A stretch of 45,493 nt of DNA from the NCBI GenBank assembly GCA_944382785.1, contig CALWNO010000105.1:1-45493 (forward strand), read 5' to 3'. Position 1 is the first letter of the stretch. Each line of letters opens with the position of its first letter. The translations under genes were made by a program, and so were the position numbers. A model generated the notes under the pieces. That model worked only from the letters and a program-made list of their open reading frames with translations. It searched no databases and was not told the origin of the DNA. This document shows, piece after piece, positions 37,803-45,493 of this stretch. This stretch comes from an uncultured Gemmiger sp. (GTDB taxonomy: Bacteria > Bacillota > Clostridia > Oscillospirales > Ruminococcaceae).

Positions 37803-38948
37803 TCACGAATGGGCGGTGACCCACAGGCGGAACACCTGTTCGGCGGTGTCGGCCAGATTCCGCCGGGCACGGTCGGGGTCCATGGCCTCCTCCAGGGTGC
37901 AGACACCCCGCAGGATGGGGAAAAAGGCGTCGATGCCCGCCCGGTGGCAGGCGACGGCCTCCGGGGCCACACTTCCCGCCAGGGCAACCACCGGCTTGCC
38001 GTACCCCTTGGCCAGCCGGGCCACCCCCGCCGGGGCCTTGCCCATGGCGGTCTGGCCGTCCAGGCGGCCTTCCCCGGTGAACACCAGGTCGGCCTCCCGC
38101 AGGACCCCTGCCAGGCCGGTCTCCTCCAGTACGATCCCGATGCCCGATTCCAGCACCGCGTTGGTGAAGGCCAGAAAGGCAAAGCCCATGCCACCCGCTG
38201 CTCCGGCGCCGGGGTGATGCGGGTCTGCCCTGCCCGGATGCAGCCGGGCAGCCAGGGCGGCGTAGTGGTCCAGCCAGCGGTCCATCGTCCGGATCATGGC
38301 CGGGGTGGCCCCTTTCTGCGGACCGTACACCGCACTGCATCCGGTGGGGCCGCACAGGGGGTTGGTCACGTCGCAGGCGATGCGGAAGGTACAGTGGGCC
38401 AGCTGGGGCAGCACATGCTCTTCCCGGATGGTGTGCAGCTGTGCCAGGCCCGCCGCTCCGGGGGCGATGGGGCGGCCGGAACCATCCAGGAAGTCATATC
38501 CCAGGGCCTGGAGCATCCCCACGCCGCCGTCGTTGGTGGCACTGCCCCCGATGCCCACGATAAACCGGCGGCAGCCCTGCTCCATGGCATCCCGCAGCAC
38601 CTGCCCCACCCCGCAGGTGGTGGCCCGCAGGGGATTGCGCCGGGCAGGGTCCACCAGGGTCAGGCCCGCGGCGCCGGACATCTCCACCACGGCGGTTTTG
38701 CCGTCGGGCAGGATGCCGTAGCTGCAGTCCACCGGGTCCCCCATGGGACCGGTGACGGTGACCCGGCGCAGGGTCCCCTGCATTCCGGCCACCAGGGCCT
38801 CCACCGTTCCCTCCCCGCCGTCGGCCAGGGGGCGCACCGCCACCTCCGCCGTCGGGTCGGCCCGCAGGACCCCTTCCCGGACGGCCTGTCCCGCTTCCAG
38901 GGAGGAAAGACTTCCTTTCAGGGAGTCCATGGCAACCACAATCTTCAT
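37803..38948 (-). CDS. garK: Glycerate kinase (GarK type)
   Basis: The 381-residue enzyme phosphorylates D-glycerate, giving 2-phosphoglycerate in this family. The N-terminus reads KIVVAMDSLKGSLSSLEAGQ, then PLADGGEGTVEALV and GIGGSATNDGGVGMLQALG, which are diagnostic. The start at 38948 has AAAAGGAGC upstream; the longer open frame is not coding. It lies alone between a membrane protein gene and a sugar symporter, and works in uronate and serine breakdown, a plausible link to the unsaturated uronate hydrolase earlier in the window, though this link is inference. Confidence 0.95.
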   Translation of the reverse strand: MKIVVAMDSLKGSLSSLEAGQAVREGVLRADPTAEVAVRPLADGGEGTVEALVAGMQGTLRRVTVTGPMGDPVDCSYGILPDGKTAVVEMSGAAGLTLVDPARRNPLRATTCGVGQVLRDAMEQGCRRFIVGIGGSATNDGGVGMLQALGYDFLDGSGRPIAPGAAGLAQLHTIREEHVLPQLAHCTFRIACDVTNPLCGPTGCSAVYGPQKGATPAMIRTMDRWLDHYAALAARLHPGRADPHHPGAGAAGGMGFAFLAFTNAVLESGIGIVLEETGLAGVLREADLVFTGEGRLDGQTAMGKAPAGVARLAKGYGKPVVALAGSVAPEAVACHRAGIDAFFPILRGVCTLEEAMDPDRARRNLADTAEQVFRLWVTAHS

Positions 38949-39057
38949 AGGGCACGCTCCTTTTTCCTGATCTGGTTCCAGTATACCGCAGCCGCCGGTC
39001 CCTTTCCATGGGTCGGGGCTTTCTTTTTTTCCGGGGCAGGGGTTCCCGGCAGACAAC

Positions 39058-39094
39058 AAGCCCCCCCGGAAAACCTGGGTTTTCCGGAGGGCTT
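39058..39094 (-). terminator. Probable terminator of the galactosidase-symporter operon
   Basis: A stem of about 15 bp, AAGCCCTCCGGAAAACC on the minus strand with its near complement, follows the symporter gene. Its T-run is weak, so termination efficiency is uncertain. Confidence 0.55.
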
Positions 39095-39211
39095 GTGAAG
39101 GGGGTGTATGCCTGGTTGCGCTGTGGGCAGGTTTACGGCGTGTGCGCCGGGTCTGCCCTTTGGGGAGGAACCCTTGCGTCAGGATACACCCTTCCCTGTT
39201 TGGGGGCCCGG

Positions 39212-40591
39212 TTATTCCGCCTCGACGGTCTCGGCGGCCCGCTTGGCCTTCAGCTGGCTGGCCACGTTCTCCAGCATGCTGCCGTCCAGCTTGTAGCCGC
39301 CCACATAGATCACAAAGGCCAGCACGGTGATGACCGAAGGCACCACGCCCATGAGCACGCGCATGCCCATGATGGTCTGGGCGGTCTGGGGCACGTTTTC
39401 CACATAGCCGAAGATGGTCAGGCCCACGCCGATGAGCCAGCCGGCCACGGCGGAAGCGGTCTTGACCAGCAGGGTCTGGAAGGAGGCCACGATGCTCTCA
39501 TTTCGGGTGCCCAGCTTCACCTCGCCGTAGTCGATGACGTCGGCCAGCATGACGGTGGTGGCGCCCAGGGTCAGGCCGGAGCCGAACTTATAGAACAGAC
39601 CGCAGACGATGGTGAGGGGGATGTTTTCCGGCACCACCATGCCCACCGCCAGCAGGCCCAGCAGGCCCACGGCCGGGGTGAAGCTGGCCAGGGCAAAGAC
39701 CGACTTCTTGGACATGAAGCGGGAGAACAGGGGGAACAGGAACAGAGCGCCCATCTCCGCCAGGGAGGCGGCGGTGGTGAAGTAGGGGAACAGGCCGTCA
39801 TCCATGGTGACGTACTTGAAGTAATACAGGGCCATGCCGCCGGCCAGCTGAACAACCAGGTTGTAGGCCAGCACCACGCCGATGTAGACCTTCAGCTGGT
39901 CGTTGCCGGTGATGACGTGGATGGCGTATTTCAGGGAGGTGCGCTGGGTCTTTTTGCTGGTAACGGCTTCCATGCTGCTGCGGTCCCGGGAGAAGATGAC
40001 GGTGACCAGCAGGGTGACCACGAAGATGACGGCCACCACAATAGAGGTGTTGGCGTAGCCCTTGGCCTCATTGCCGTTGCCCAGCAGGTCGATCATGGCC
40101 AGGCCAAAGGCGCCGATCAGCAGCCAGGCAGAGCTGGCGAAGATACGGGGAATGACGGACATGGAGTCCCGCTCCTCCTTGGTGGAGGACATGGAGGGAA
40201 GCATGGACCAGTAGGGGATGTCCATGATGGTGTAGGTCATGCCCCACAGGATGTACATGACCGAATAGTAGGCGTACTGGGCAAAGCCGGAAAGAGCCGG
40301 GCCCCGGAACAACAGCACCAGAATCACCGCATTGATCAGGGTGCCGATGAGGATCCAGGGACGGAATTTGCCCCACTTGGTGTGGGTGTTGTCCACGATG
40401 AAGCCCATCATGGGGTCATTCACCGCGTCCCACACACGGGCCACCAGGAACAGGTTGCCCACAAACAGGGGGGCCAGACCGACGGTGTCGGTGAGATAAA
40501 TGGTCAGATAGGTGCTGATCATGGCGTAGCACAGGTCCTTGCCCAGGCCGCCCACGCCGAACGCCAGCTTCCTTCCCATCGTTTGTTTCAT
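39212..40591 (-). CDS. GPH-family sugar:cation symporter
   Basis: The 459-residue protein is a MelB/YicJ-like transporter: twelve hydrophobic segments, the N-terminal GVGGLGKDLCYAMISTYL, and DAVNDPMMGFIVDNTHTKWG where MelB-type proteins hold the Asp residues for cation and sugar binding. Further WGKFRPWILIGT is typical. It takes up an alpha-galactoside or similar with Na+ or H+. Encoded 53 bp downstream of the GH36 alpha-galactosidase in the same direction, so the pair forms one operon under the LacI-type regulator. A GGAGGT site precedes its ATG. Confidence 0.93.
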   Translation of the reverse strand: MKQTMGRKLAFGVGGLGKDLCYAMISTYLTIYLTDTVGLAPLFVGNLFLVARVWDAVNDPMMGFIVDNTHTKWGKFRPWILIGTLINAVILVLLFRGPALSGFAQYAYYSVMYILWGMTYTIMDIPYWSMLPSMSSTKEERDSMSVIPRIFASSAWLLIGAFGLAMIDLLGNGNEAKGYANTSIVVAVIFVVTLLVTVIFSRDRSSMEAVTSKKTQRTSLKYAIHVITGNDQLKVYIGVVLAYNLVVQLAGGMALYYFKYVTMDDGLFPYFTTAASLAEMGALFLFPLFSRFMSKKSVFALASFTPAVGLLGLLAVGMVVPENIPLTIVCGLFYKFGSGLTLGATTVMLADVIDYGEVKLGTRNESIVASFQTLLVKTASAVAGWLIGVGLTIFGYVENVPQTAQTIMGMRVLMGVVPSVITVLAFVIYVGGYKLDGSMLENVASQLKAKRAAETVEAE

Positions 40592-40644
40592 GATTCGTGA
40601 TACCTCCGTCCATTTCTTACAAGCCAGTTTTCTTTGCAGAGGAT

Positions 40645-42726
40645 TTATGGAATTTTCTCAAACTGCACCAGCGCACTGGCGTAATCGCCGCTCAGGCGCA
40701 GGGGCAGTCCGTGACCCATGAGGTAGCTTCCGGTCTTGGTGATGTCGCCCTGGGAGGTGTGGAGGATATACCGCGCTTCCTCCTCCAGCCCCCGCAGCCG
40801 GACGGTGGTGCCCCGGTGGCCCACCTTGCTCTGGGGCAAAAAGGCGAAGAGCACGCCCTTGTCCCCTTTGAGATATTCATACAGGAAATACTGATCGGCG
40901 CTGGGGTTGTCCAGCCGGTAGAAGGTCCCTTCCTGGATGACGGGCCGGATCTCCTTGTACTGGCGGATCATCTTCTGGGACAGTTCCACCTCTTCCGGGG
41001 TGAACTTCAGGATGTTGCAGCCGATGCCCAGGCTGCCCATCATGGCGCTGTGGAACCGGAAGGTCAGGGGGATCATCCGGCCCGAAAGGAAGTTGGGGCA
41101 GTCGGTGACCCAGGCCCGCATGGCCTTGATGGGATAGATGCGGGAATAGGCGTCCTGGATGTACAGCCGGTCGTAGGCGTCGGTATTGTCGCTGGTCCAG
41201 AAGTCGTCGAAGATGCCCAGAATGCCGTAGTCGATCCGTCCGCCGCCGGAGGCGCAGGCCTCAAAGAGGACGTGGGGATGTTTTTTCTTCAGGGCGGTGA
41301 CGATGCCGTAGATGACCTGAATGTGCTTGTACCAGATATCCCGCTGGGGGCCGGTCTGGGAGATGGGGCGGTTGGCGTCCCACTTGATGTAGTCGATGTC
41401 GTAGCGGGTGAGCAGGTTGTCCAGCATATTGTAGATGAACTCCTGCACCTCCGGCTTGGTGACGTTGAGCACATACTGGACCCGGGAGGTATCGCTGACC
41501 CGGGTGTCGTAGTGGTAGATCCAGTCCGGGTGGTCCTGGTAGAGCTGGGCTTTGGGGTTGACCATCTCCGGTTCCACCCACAGGCCGAACTTCATGTCCA
41601 GCCCCTTCACCGCGTCGATGAGCTCCTCCAGCCCGTTGGGGAACTTGCCCTCGTTCACATACCAGTCGCCCAGGCCGTTCTGGATGCTGTGCCGCTCCCC
41701 GAACCAGCCGTCGTCCAACACAAAGAGCTCGGCGCCCAGTTCCTTGGCCTTGTTGGCCAGCTTGATCTGGTCCTGGCAGTTCACATGGAACTCGGTGGCT
41801 TCCCAGGAGTTGTACAGCACCGGCCGCAGCCCCTTGCTCATCACCTGGTCCAGGGCAAAGCGGTGGAGGTTGTGGGACATGGTCTCAAAGCCGGTGGCGG
41901 AATAGCCGCAGAGGATGGCCGGGGCACTCAGGGTCTGGCCGGGGTCCAGCTGCAGCAGGCAGTCGTGGGGGTTGATGCCCATCTGGACCAGGGTCTCCCC
42001 GTAGGGGGTCTGCTCCACCACCCCGCTGAAGTTGCCGGTCATCCGCAGCGCCCCGAAGAACACCTCGCCGGTGGTCTCGGTGGCGTCCCGGTCCAGGATG
42101 AAGTAGGGGTTGTGGTTGTGGCTGGAGGTGCCCCGCCGGTTTTCGATCAAAATTTTGCCGTAGCTCACCCGCTGGGTGAACCGCTGTTCCTCCGCTCCCC
42201 AGTGGCCGTGCACGTTGGAGAAGTTCAGGTTCTCGTAGGGGATGTGGAACTGGGCGCTGTGCAGCTGCTCGATCTGGAGGGGCTCCTCCATCTGGTTTTT
42301 CAGCACCACATTGCGCTCCATCAGGTCGTACCGGGGGTAGAGCCTGTAGTGCAGGTCCATGTAGAAGTCGTAGTGGTCGTCCTTGAGGTGGAGCACCAGC
42401 TCCTCCCAGTCCTCCCCTTCTTCCACATCGTAGCCGCAGTACCGGTACACCAGCTCCCGGGTGCCGTCGGCAAAGGTTGCCTTGAGGCAGTGCTCCTTGT
42501 AACGCAGGCCGCCGTGCACCGGGAATTCCTCCGGGGTGATCTCATAGACCGGGTCGTTGGTGGACACTTCGGTGAGGACGGGCATTTCCAGCTCTTCCGC
42601 CGAGAGGATCTTTTTGCCCCAGTACAGGTGGCGCACCAGACCCTGGTCGTCGATGCCGAAAGCGTAGCTGGTATTCTCGGTGCTGAGCAGGAATACCTCG
42701 TTCTGGGTTCCAACCACAATGCTCAT
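40645..42726 (-). CDS. Alpha-galactosidase, GH36
   Basis: The 693-residue enzyme releases terminal alpha-galactose, for example from raffinose or melibiose. The GH36 layout of a beta-sandwich (1-320), TIM barrel (about 320-640) and small C-terminal domain is visible. The nucleophile is in YIKWDANRPI (Asp450) and the acid/base in FWTSDNTDAYDR (Asp513). Other signatures are VLDDGWFG, WVEPEMVN and CASGGGRIDYG. No signal peptide is seen, so the substrate is imported, probably by the symporter that follows. The promoter region carries operator-like TTTACC sites for the LacI-family gene upstream. Confidence 0.95.
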   Translation of the reverse strand: MSIVVGTQNEVFLLSTENTSYAFGIDDQGLVRHLYWGKKILSAEELEMPVLTEVSTNDPVYEITPEEFPVHGGLRYKEHCLKATFADGTRELVYRYCGYDVEEGEDWEELVLHLKDDHYDFYMDLHYRLYPRYDLMERNVVLKNQMEEPLQIEQLHSAQFHIPYENLNFSNVHGHWGAEEQRFTQRVSYGKILIENRRGTSSHNHNPYFILDRDATETTGEVFFGALRMTGNFSGVVEQTPYGETLVQMGINPHDCLLQLDPGQTLSAPAILCGYSATGFETMSHNLHRFALDQVMSKGLRPVLYNSWEATEFHVNCQDQIKLANKAKELGAELFVLDDGWFGERHSIQNGLGDWYVNEGKFPNGLEELIDAVKGLDMKFGLWVEPEMVNPKAQLYQDHPDWIYHYDTRVSDTSRVQYVLNVTKPEVQEFIYNMLDNLLTRYDIDYIKWDANRPISQTGPQRDIWYKHIQVIYGIVTALKKKHPHVLFEACASGGGRIDYGILGIFDDFWTSDNTDAYDRLYIQDAYSRIYPIKAMRAWVTDCPNFLSGRMIPLTFRFHSAMMGSLGIGCNILKFTPEEVELSQKMIRQYKEIRPVIQEGTFYRLDNPSADQYFLYEYLKGDKGVLFAFLPQSKVGHRGTTVRLRGLEEEARYILHTSQGDITKTGSYLMGHGLPLRLSGDYASALVQFEKIP

Positions 42727-42752
42727 GGCTTGTCTCTCTCCCTATCTTCTGC

Positions 42753-42889
42753 GGTATCGTTTACCATCTTTATACAATGGCTTTACGTACTTTTTTCTCC
42801 GATGAAAATGGTAACACCAAAAAAGTACAACGTCAACAAATTTACTAATATTTTTACTCACAAAAAGGAAAGCTCGTAAAACATTTACC
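42753..42889 (-). promoter_or_regulatory. Regulatory region of the alpha-galactosidase operon with operator-like half-sites
   Basis: This AT-rich region has GGTATCGTTTACC at 42753-42765, a near-palindrome, and another TTTACC at 42884-42889. A TATAAA box on the minus strand (42774-42769) just upstream of the first site is the likely -10. A 10-bp inverted repeat GTACTTTTTT/AAAAAAGTAC spans 42777-42828. Together these fit LacI-type repression; the -35 box is not clear. Confidence 0.5.
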
Positions 42890-42910
42890 AAAAACAGCCT
42901 CTATATTTAT

Positions 42911-42950
42911 GCAAAAAACGCAGAGGAGAAACCCCTCCTCTGCGCTTTTT
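42911..42950 (-). terminator. Terminator of the LacI-family gene
   Basis: The stem CGCAGAGGAG/CTCCTCTGCG is followed on the minus strand by TTTTTT, 19 or more bases after the stop codon. Confidence 0.85.
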
Positions 42951-42969
42951 GACGGTTGATTTCCTTGTC

Positions 42970-44129
<1,160 letters not shown>

Positions 44130-44152
44130 AATTCCCACTGCAGGGCCGCCTT

Positions 44153-44320
44153 ATGGTGTTCCGCCGGGGGGTGCCCGGCTCCCCAAATCCCAGGTTTTCA
44201 ATGGTCATGGTGCCGAAAACCTGGCTGCTGGGCTATCTGGTTTCGGATGAGTATAACAGGATCACGAGGAAGAGCGGGAAACATTACGGGATGATACGGG
44301 AGGTTGTCAAAAGACTTTGA
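44153..44320 (+). pseudogene. Short orphan open frame, possibly a gene remnant
   Basis: A 55-residue open frame (MVFRRGVPGSPNPRFS..., ending REVVKRL) continues upstream only to a stop at 44126. There is no ribosome binding site. The C-terminal part (WLLGYLVSDEYNR, then SGKHYG) has natural-looking composition, so it may be the end of a broken gene. I cannot name the family. It sits in a 400-bp region that holds repressor half-sites, this frame and a terminator. Confidence 0.3.
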
Positions 44321-44343
44321 TGACGCTGTTTCTGCAGCAAAAC

Positions 44344-44381
44344 AAGCTCCCGGAGGCCAAAGCGCATCCGGGAGCTTTTGG
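44344..44381. terminator. Bidirectional terminator-like stem
   Basis: The stem AAGCTCCCGGA/TCCGGGAGCTT (44344-44354 with 44367-44377) is flanked by T-rich stretches on both strands; it would end the GtrA frame on the minus strand. Confidence 0.75.
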
Positions 44382-44409
44382 TGTATACCTATGAGTTTCC
44401 CGGAAGTTG

Positions 44410-44838
44410 CTATTTCTTTTCCGGGAAAATGATCTTATAGATAGGGAAGTAAATGATCATTTGAACACCGCCGTTGATGACGGTGATGAGAATGTTATAG
44501 AGTGCCGGCGGGAACCATTGACGGCACAGGGGCACATAGACGCCCATCAAAAAGCTGCATGTAATCGTGATGAGCCCAAAGGCGATGATGTACCACAGAA
44601 TCTGGTACCACACATTTCCCTTGGAGTGGAAGGTAATGTTGCGCTGCATGGGGAAGTTGACGCACTGAGCCACAAAAAGGGTGATAGCGAAGGCAGCAAA
44701 GTACCCCATGCCGCCGGTGGCATCCCCCGTGACGGGATAGTTGAAAACATACGACTTGGACGAAAACGGCCAGCGCATCCCGGATGGGAAAGGCGGCTGG
44801 AAGAACCACCGGGAGGATACCACCGACTGGAACGACAA
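44410..44838 (-). pseudogene. GtrA-like membrane protein, N-terminally truncated
   Basis: The 142-residue frame has a genuine GtrA-family C-terminal part, from YVFNYPVTGDATGGMGYF through VNFPMQRNITFHSKGN to FPIYKIIF at the end, with three transmembrane segments. The first 30 or so residues are not GtrA-like: they are the antisense of a MobA/MobL relaxase fragment that joins at about 44740-44757. GtrA proteins are flippases for undecaprenyl-phosphate sugars and need their N-terminal helices, so this copy is probably non-functional. A terminator follows on the minus strand. Confidence 0.75.
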
Positions 44839-44949
44839 AGGGAATGTGGAGATTTGGCGGGCGGCATGGGCGGCTTATTCCAACCGGGCATTGGAAGCCG
44901 CCGGTCAGCCTGCCCTGGTAGACCACCGCAGCTACAAGCGCCGTGGCAT
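44741..44949 (+). pseudogene. MobA/MobL-family relaxase, internal fragment
   Basis: About 70 codons read KTYDLDENGQRIPDGKGGWK, then DTTDWNDKGNVEIWRAAWA and finally VDHRSYKRRGI. These are diagnostic blocks of MobA/MobL (MobQ-type) relaxases, which nick DNA for conjugal transfer. The His and Tyr catalytic regions are absent. The frame ends at the join with a VirD4 fragment in another frame, so this is debris of a conjugative or mobilisable element. Confidence 0.75.
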
Positions 44950-45153
44950 AAGTGTATCTTCATGCTGCGGGGTGTGCGCCCGTTCCTCTCGGACAAGTAC
45001 GACCTGACCAAGCATCCGAATTACAAATACACCGCCGACGCCGACAAGAAGTACCTCTTTGATATGGAACGGTACATGAAACGCAAACCGGCCATCGTAA
45101 AGCCGGATGAGCCTTTCGAGATGTACGAATTGACAGCAACGGACCTTCAATAA
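44950..45153 (+). pseudogene. VirD4/TraG coupling protein, C-terminal fragment
   Basis: The frame KCIFMLRGVRPFLSDKYDL continues with HPNYKYTADADKKYLFDMER and ends MYELTATDLQ at a stop. It matches the C-terminal end of the VirD4-type coupling ATPase of Tn1549-like and related elements. The Walker motifs and membrane helices are gone. It is joined to a relaxase fragment upstream and followed by a Maff2 gene, the usual order downstream of VirD4. Confidence 0.75.
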
Positions 45154-45185
45154 CAATTCTACAACGAAGAAAGGAAATATGATTT

Positions 45186-45326
45186 ATGGATTTTTTCACT
45201 AACGCTATCGACGTATTGCAGACTCTGGTGATCGCCCTGGGCGGCGGCCTGTGCGTGTGGGGCGGCATCAACCTCCTGGAAGGTTACGGGCAGGACAACC
45301 CTGCCAGTAATGCTCATGTGCCATAA
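45186..45326 (+). pseudogene. Maff2-family small membrane protein, 3' truncated
   Basis: The 46-residue frame starts MDFFTNAIDVLQTLVIALGG and includes VWGGINLLEGYGQDNPA, the conserved start of Maff2 proteins of conjugative elements. Maff2 proteins run to about 60-70 residues with a second helix; here the frame leaves the family after DNPA and stops six codons later (SNAHVP). An AAAGGA site lies 10 bases before the ATG. It lies 32 bp after the VirD4 stop, its usual place. Confidence 0.7.
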
Positions 45327-45401
45327 AGTAACACAAGAGAATTTGATAGGCGGCCACCTGCTATTCCATATTTATTCTTAAAATTTTTTCAAAAAAAACA
45401 C

Positions 45402-45432
45402 TTGCTTGTGACGTAGCGTAATGAGATATACT
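45402..45432 (+). promoter_or_regulatory. MerR-type promoter with 19-bp spacer
   Basis: TTGCTT (45402-45407) and TATACT (45427-45432) are 19 bp apart, too long for normal sigma-A use and typical of MerR-family promoters. The spacer carries ACGTAGCGT, an interrupted palindrome, as a likely operator. The AGGAGG before the next ATG follows. Confidence 0.65.
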
Positions 45433-45450
45433 ATAAGCAGGAGGTGTGAT

Positions 45451-45493
45451 ATGGATAAACATAAGGCTATACCACAGGGCTATATGACAGTTG
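45451..45493 (+). CDS. MerR-family regulator, first 14 codons (3' end outside window)
   Basis: The reading MDKHKAIPQGYMTV is the conserved opening of a MerR-type regulator seen in gut Clostridia, just before the DNA-binding helix. An AGGAGG site lies six bases upstream and a 19-bp-spacer promoter lies before it. The rest of the gene is outside the window. The call is from the opening residues and promoter only. Confidence 0.6.
   Translation, partial: MDKHKAIPQGYMTV

Noticed and set aside
40597-42879. A 760-residue open frame on the plus strand
   Set aside because: It is antisense to the GH36 gene with its catalytic motifs; start and ribosome binding site are absent.
42831-42910. AT-rich direct repeats resembling CRISPR or origin repeats
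   Set aside because: The TTTACT/TTTACC elements are short, irregularly spaced and explained better as operators; no repeat-spacer periodicity is present.

Overview
The window is 45.5 kb of GC-rich, Gram-positive gut-type DNA. Strong AGGAGG ribosome binding sites, lipoproteins with a Cys lipobox, binding-protein-dependent sugar importers without their own ATPase, and many glycoside hydrolases point to a high-GC member of the Clostridia. A relative of Gemmiger, Subdoligranulum or Faecalibacterium (Oscillospiraceae/Ruminococcaceae) is my best guess from gene style; no rRNA or tRNA is present to confirm it.

Layout. (1) 1-3033: end of a sugar ABC importer operon, two permeases then a binding lipoprotein that also has a C-terminal membrane anchor. 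(2) 3136-4982: a lipoprotein with two apparent OB-fold repeats, converging on an AraC-family regulator. (3) 5225-9471: a LacZ-type GH2 beta-galactosidase overlapping an MFS transporter. (4) 9651-20652: a glycan-use block, consisting of a GH105 unsaturated uronyl hydrolase, a binding protein, two permeases, a toroid-fold lyase-like protein, a GH38 alpha-mannosidase, a ROK sugar kinase and a sugar epimerase/isomerase. The set fits import and cytoplasmic breakdown of oligosaccharides with mannose and an unsaturated uronic acid, but the substrate is inferred. (5) 20804-21761: a glutaredoxin-like protein and a convergent Crp/Fnr regulator. (6) 22012-29721: a cell-envelope operon with two successive pairs of a large GT-C-like membrane protein and a small anchored beta-rich protein, then a YfhO-family protein; a strong promoter and a terminator-like leader precede it.

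(7) 30008-33554: a regulator with DNA-binding domains at both ends, two unrecognised genes and a metallophosphoesterase. (8) 33673-37793: a two-component system with a small membrane protein, then three small or unknown genes. The promoters of the two-component operon and of the next small operon share CAAACA elements in 11-bp phase, with the same 15-bp offset from the last element to the -10 box, which predicts a small regulon. (9) 37803-38948: glycerate kinase. (10) 39212-44007: a GH36 alpha-galactosidase and GPH sugar symporter operon with a LacI regulator, and TTTACC/GGTAAA half-sites in both promoter regions. (11) 44153-45493: a scar of mobile DNA in which fragments of GtrA, a MobA/MobL relaxase, a VirD4 coupling protein and a Maff2 protein are joined end to end, followed by the start of a MerR-family gene with a 19-bp promoter spacer.

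The catabolic genes work together as import (ABC or symporter), cytoplasmic hydrolysis (GH2, GH36, GH38, GH105), then phosphorylation and isomerisation. Each transport system would need an ATPase encoded elsewhere. The most promising less-described items are the duplicated GT-C module and the predicted two-component regulon.
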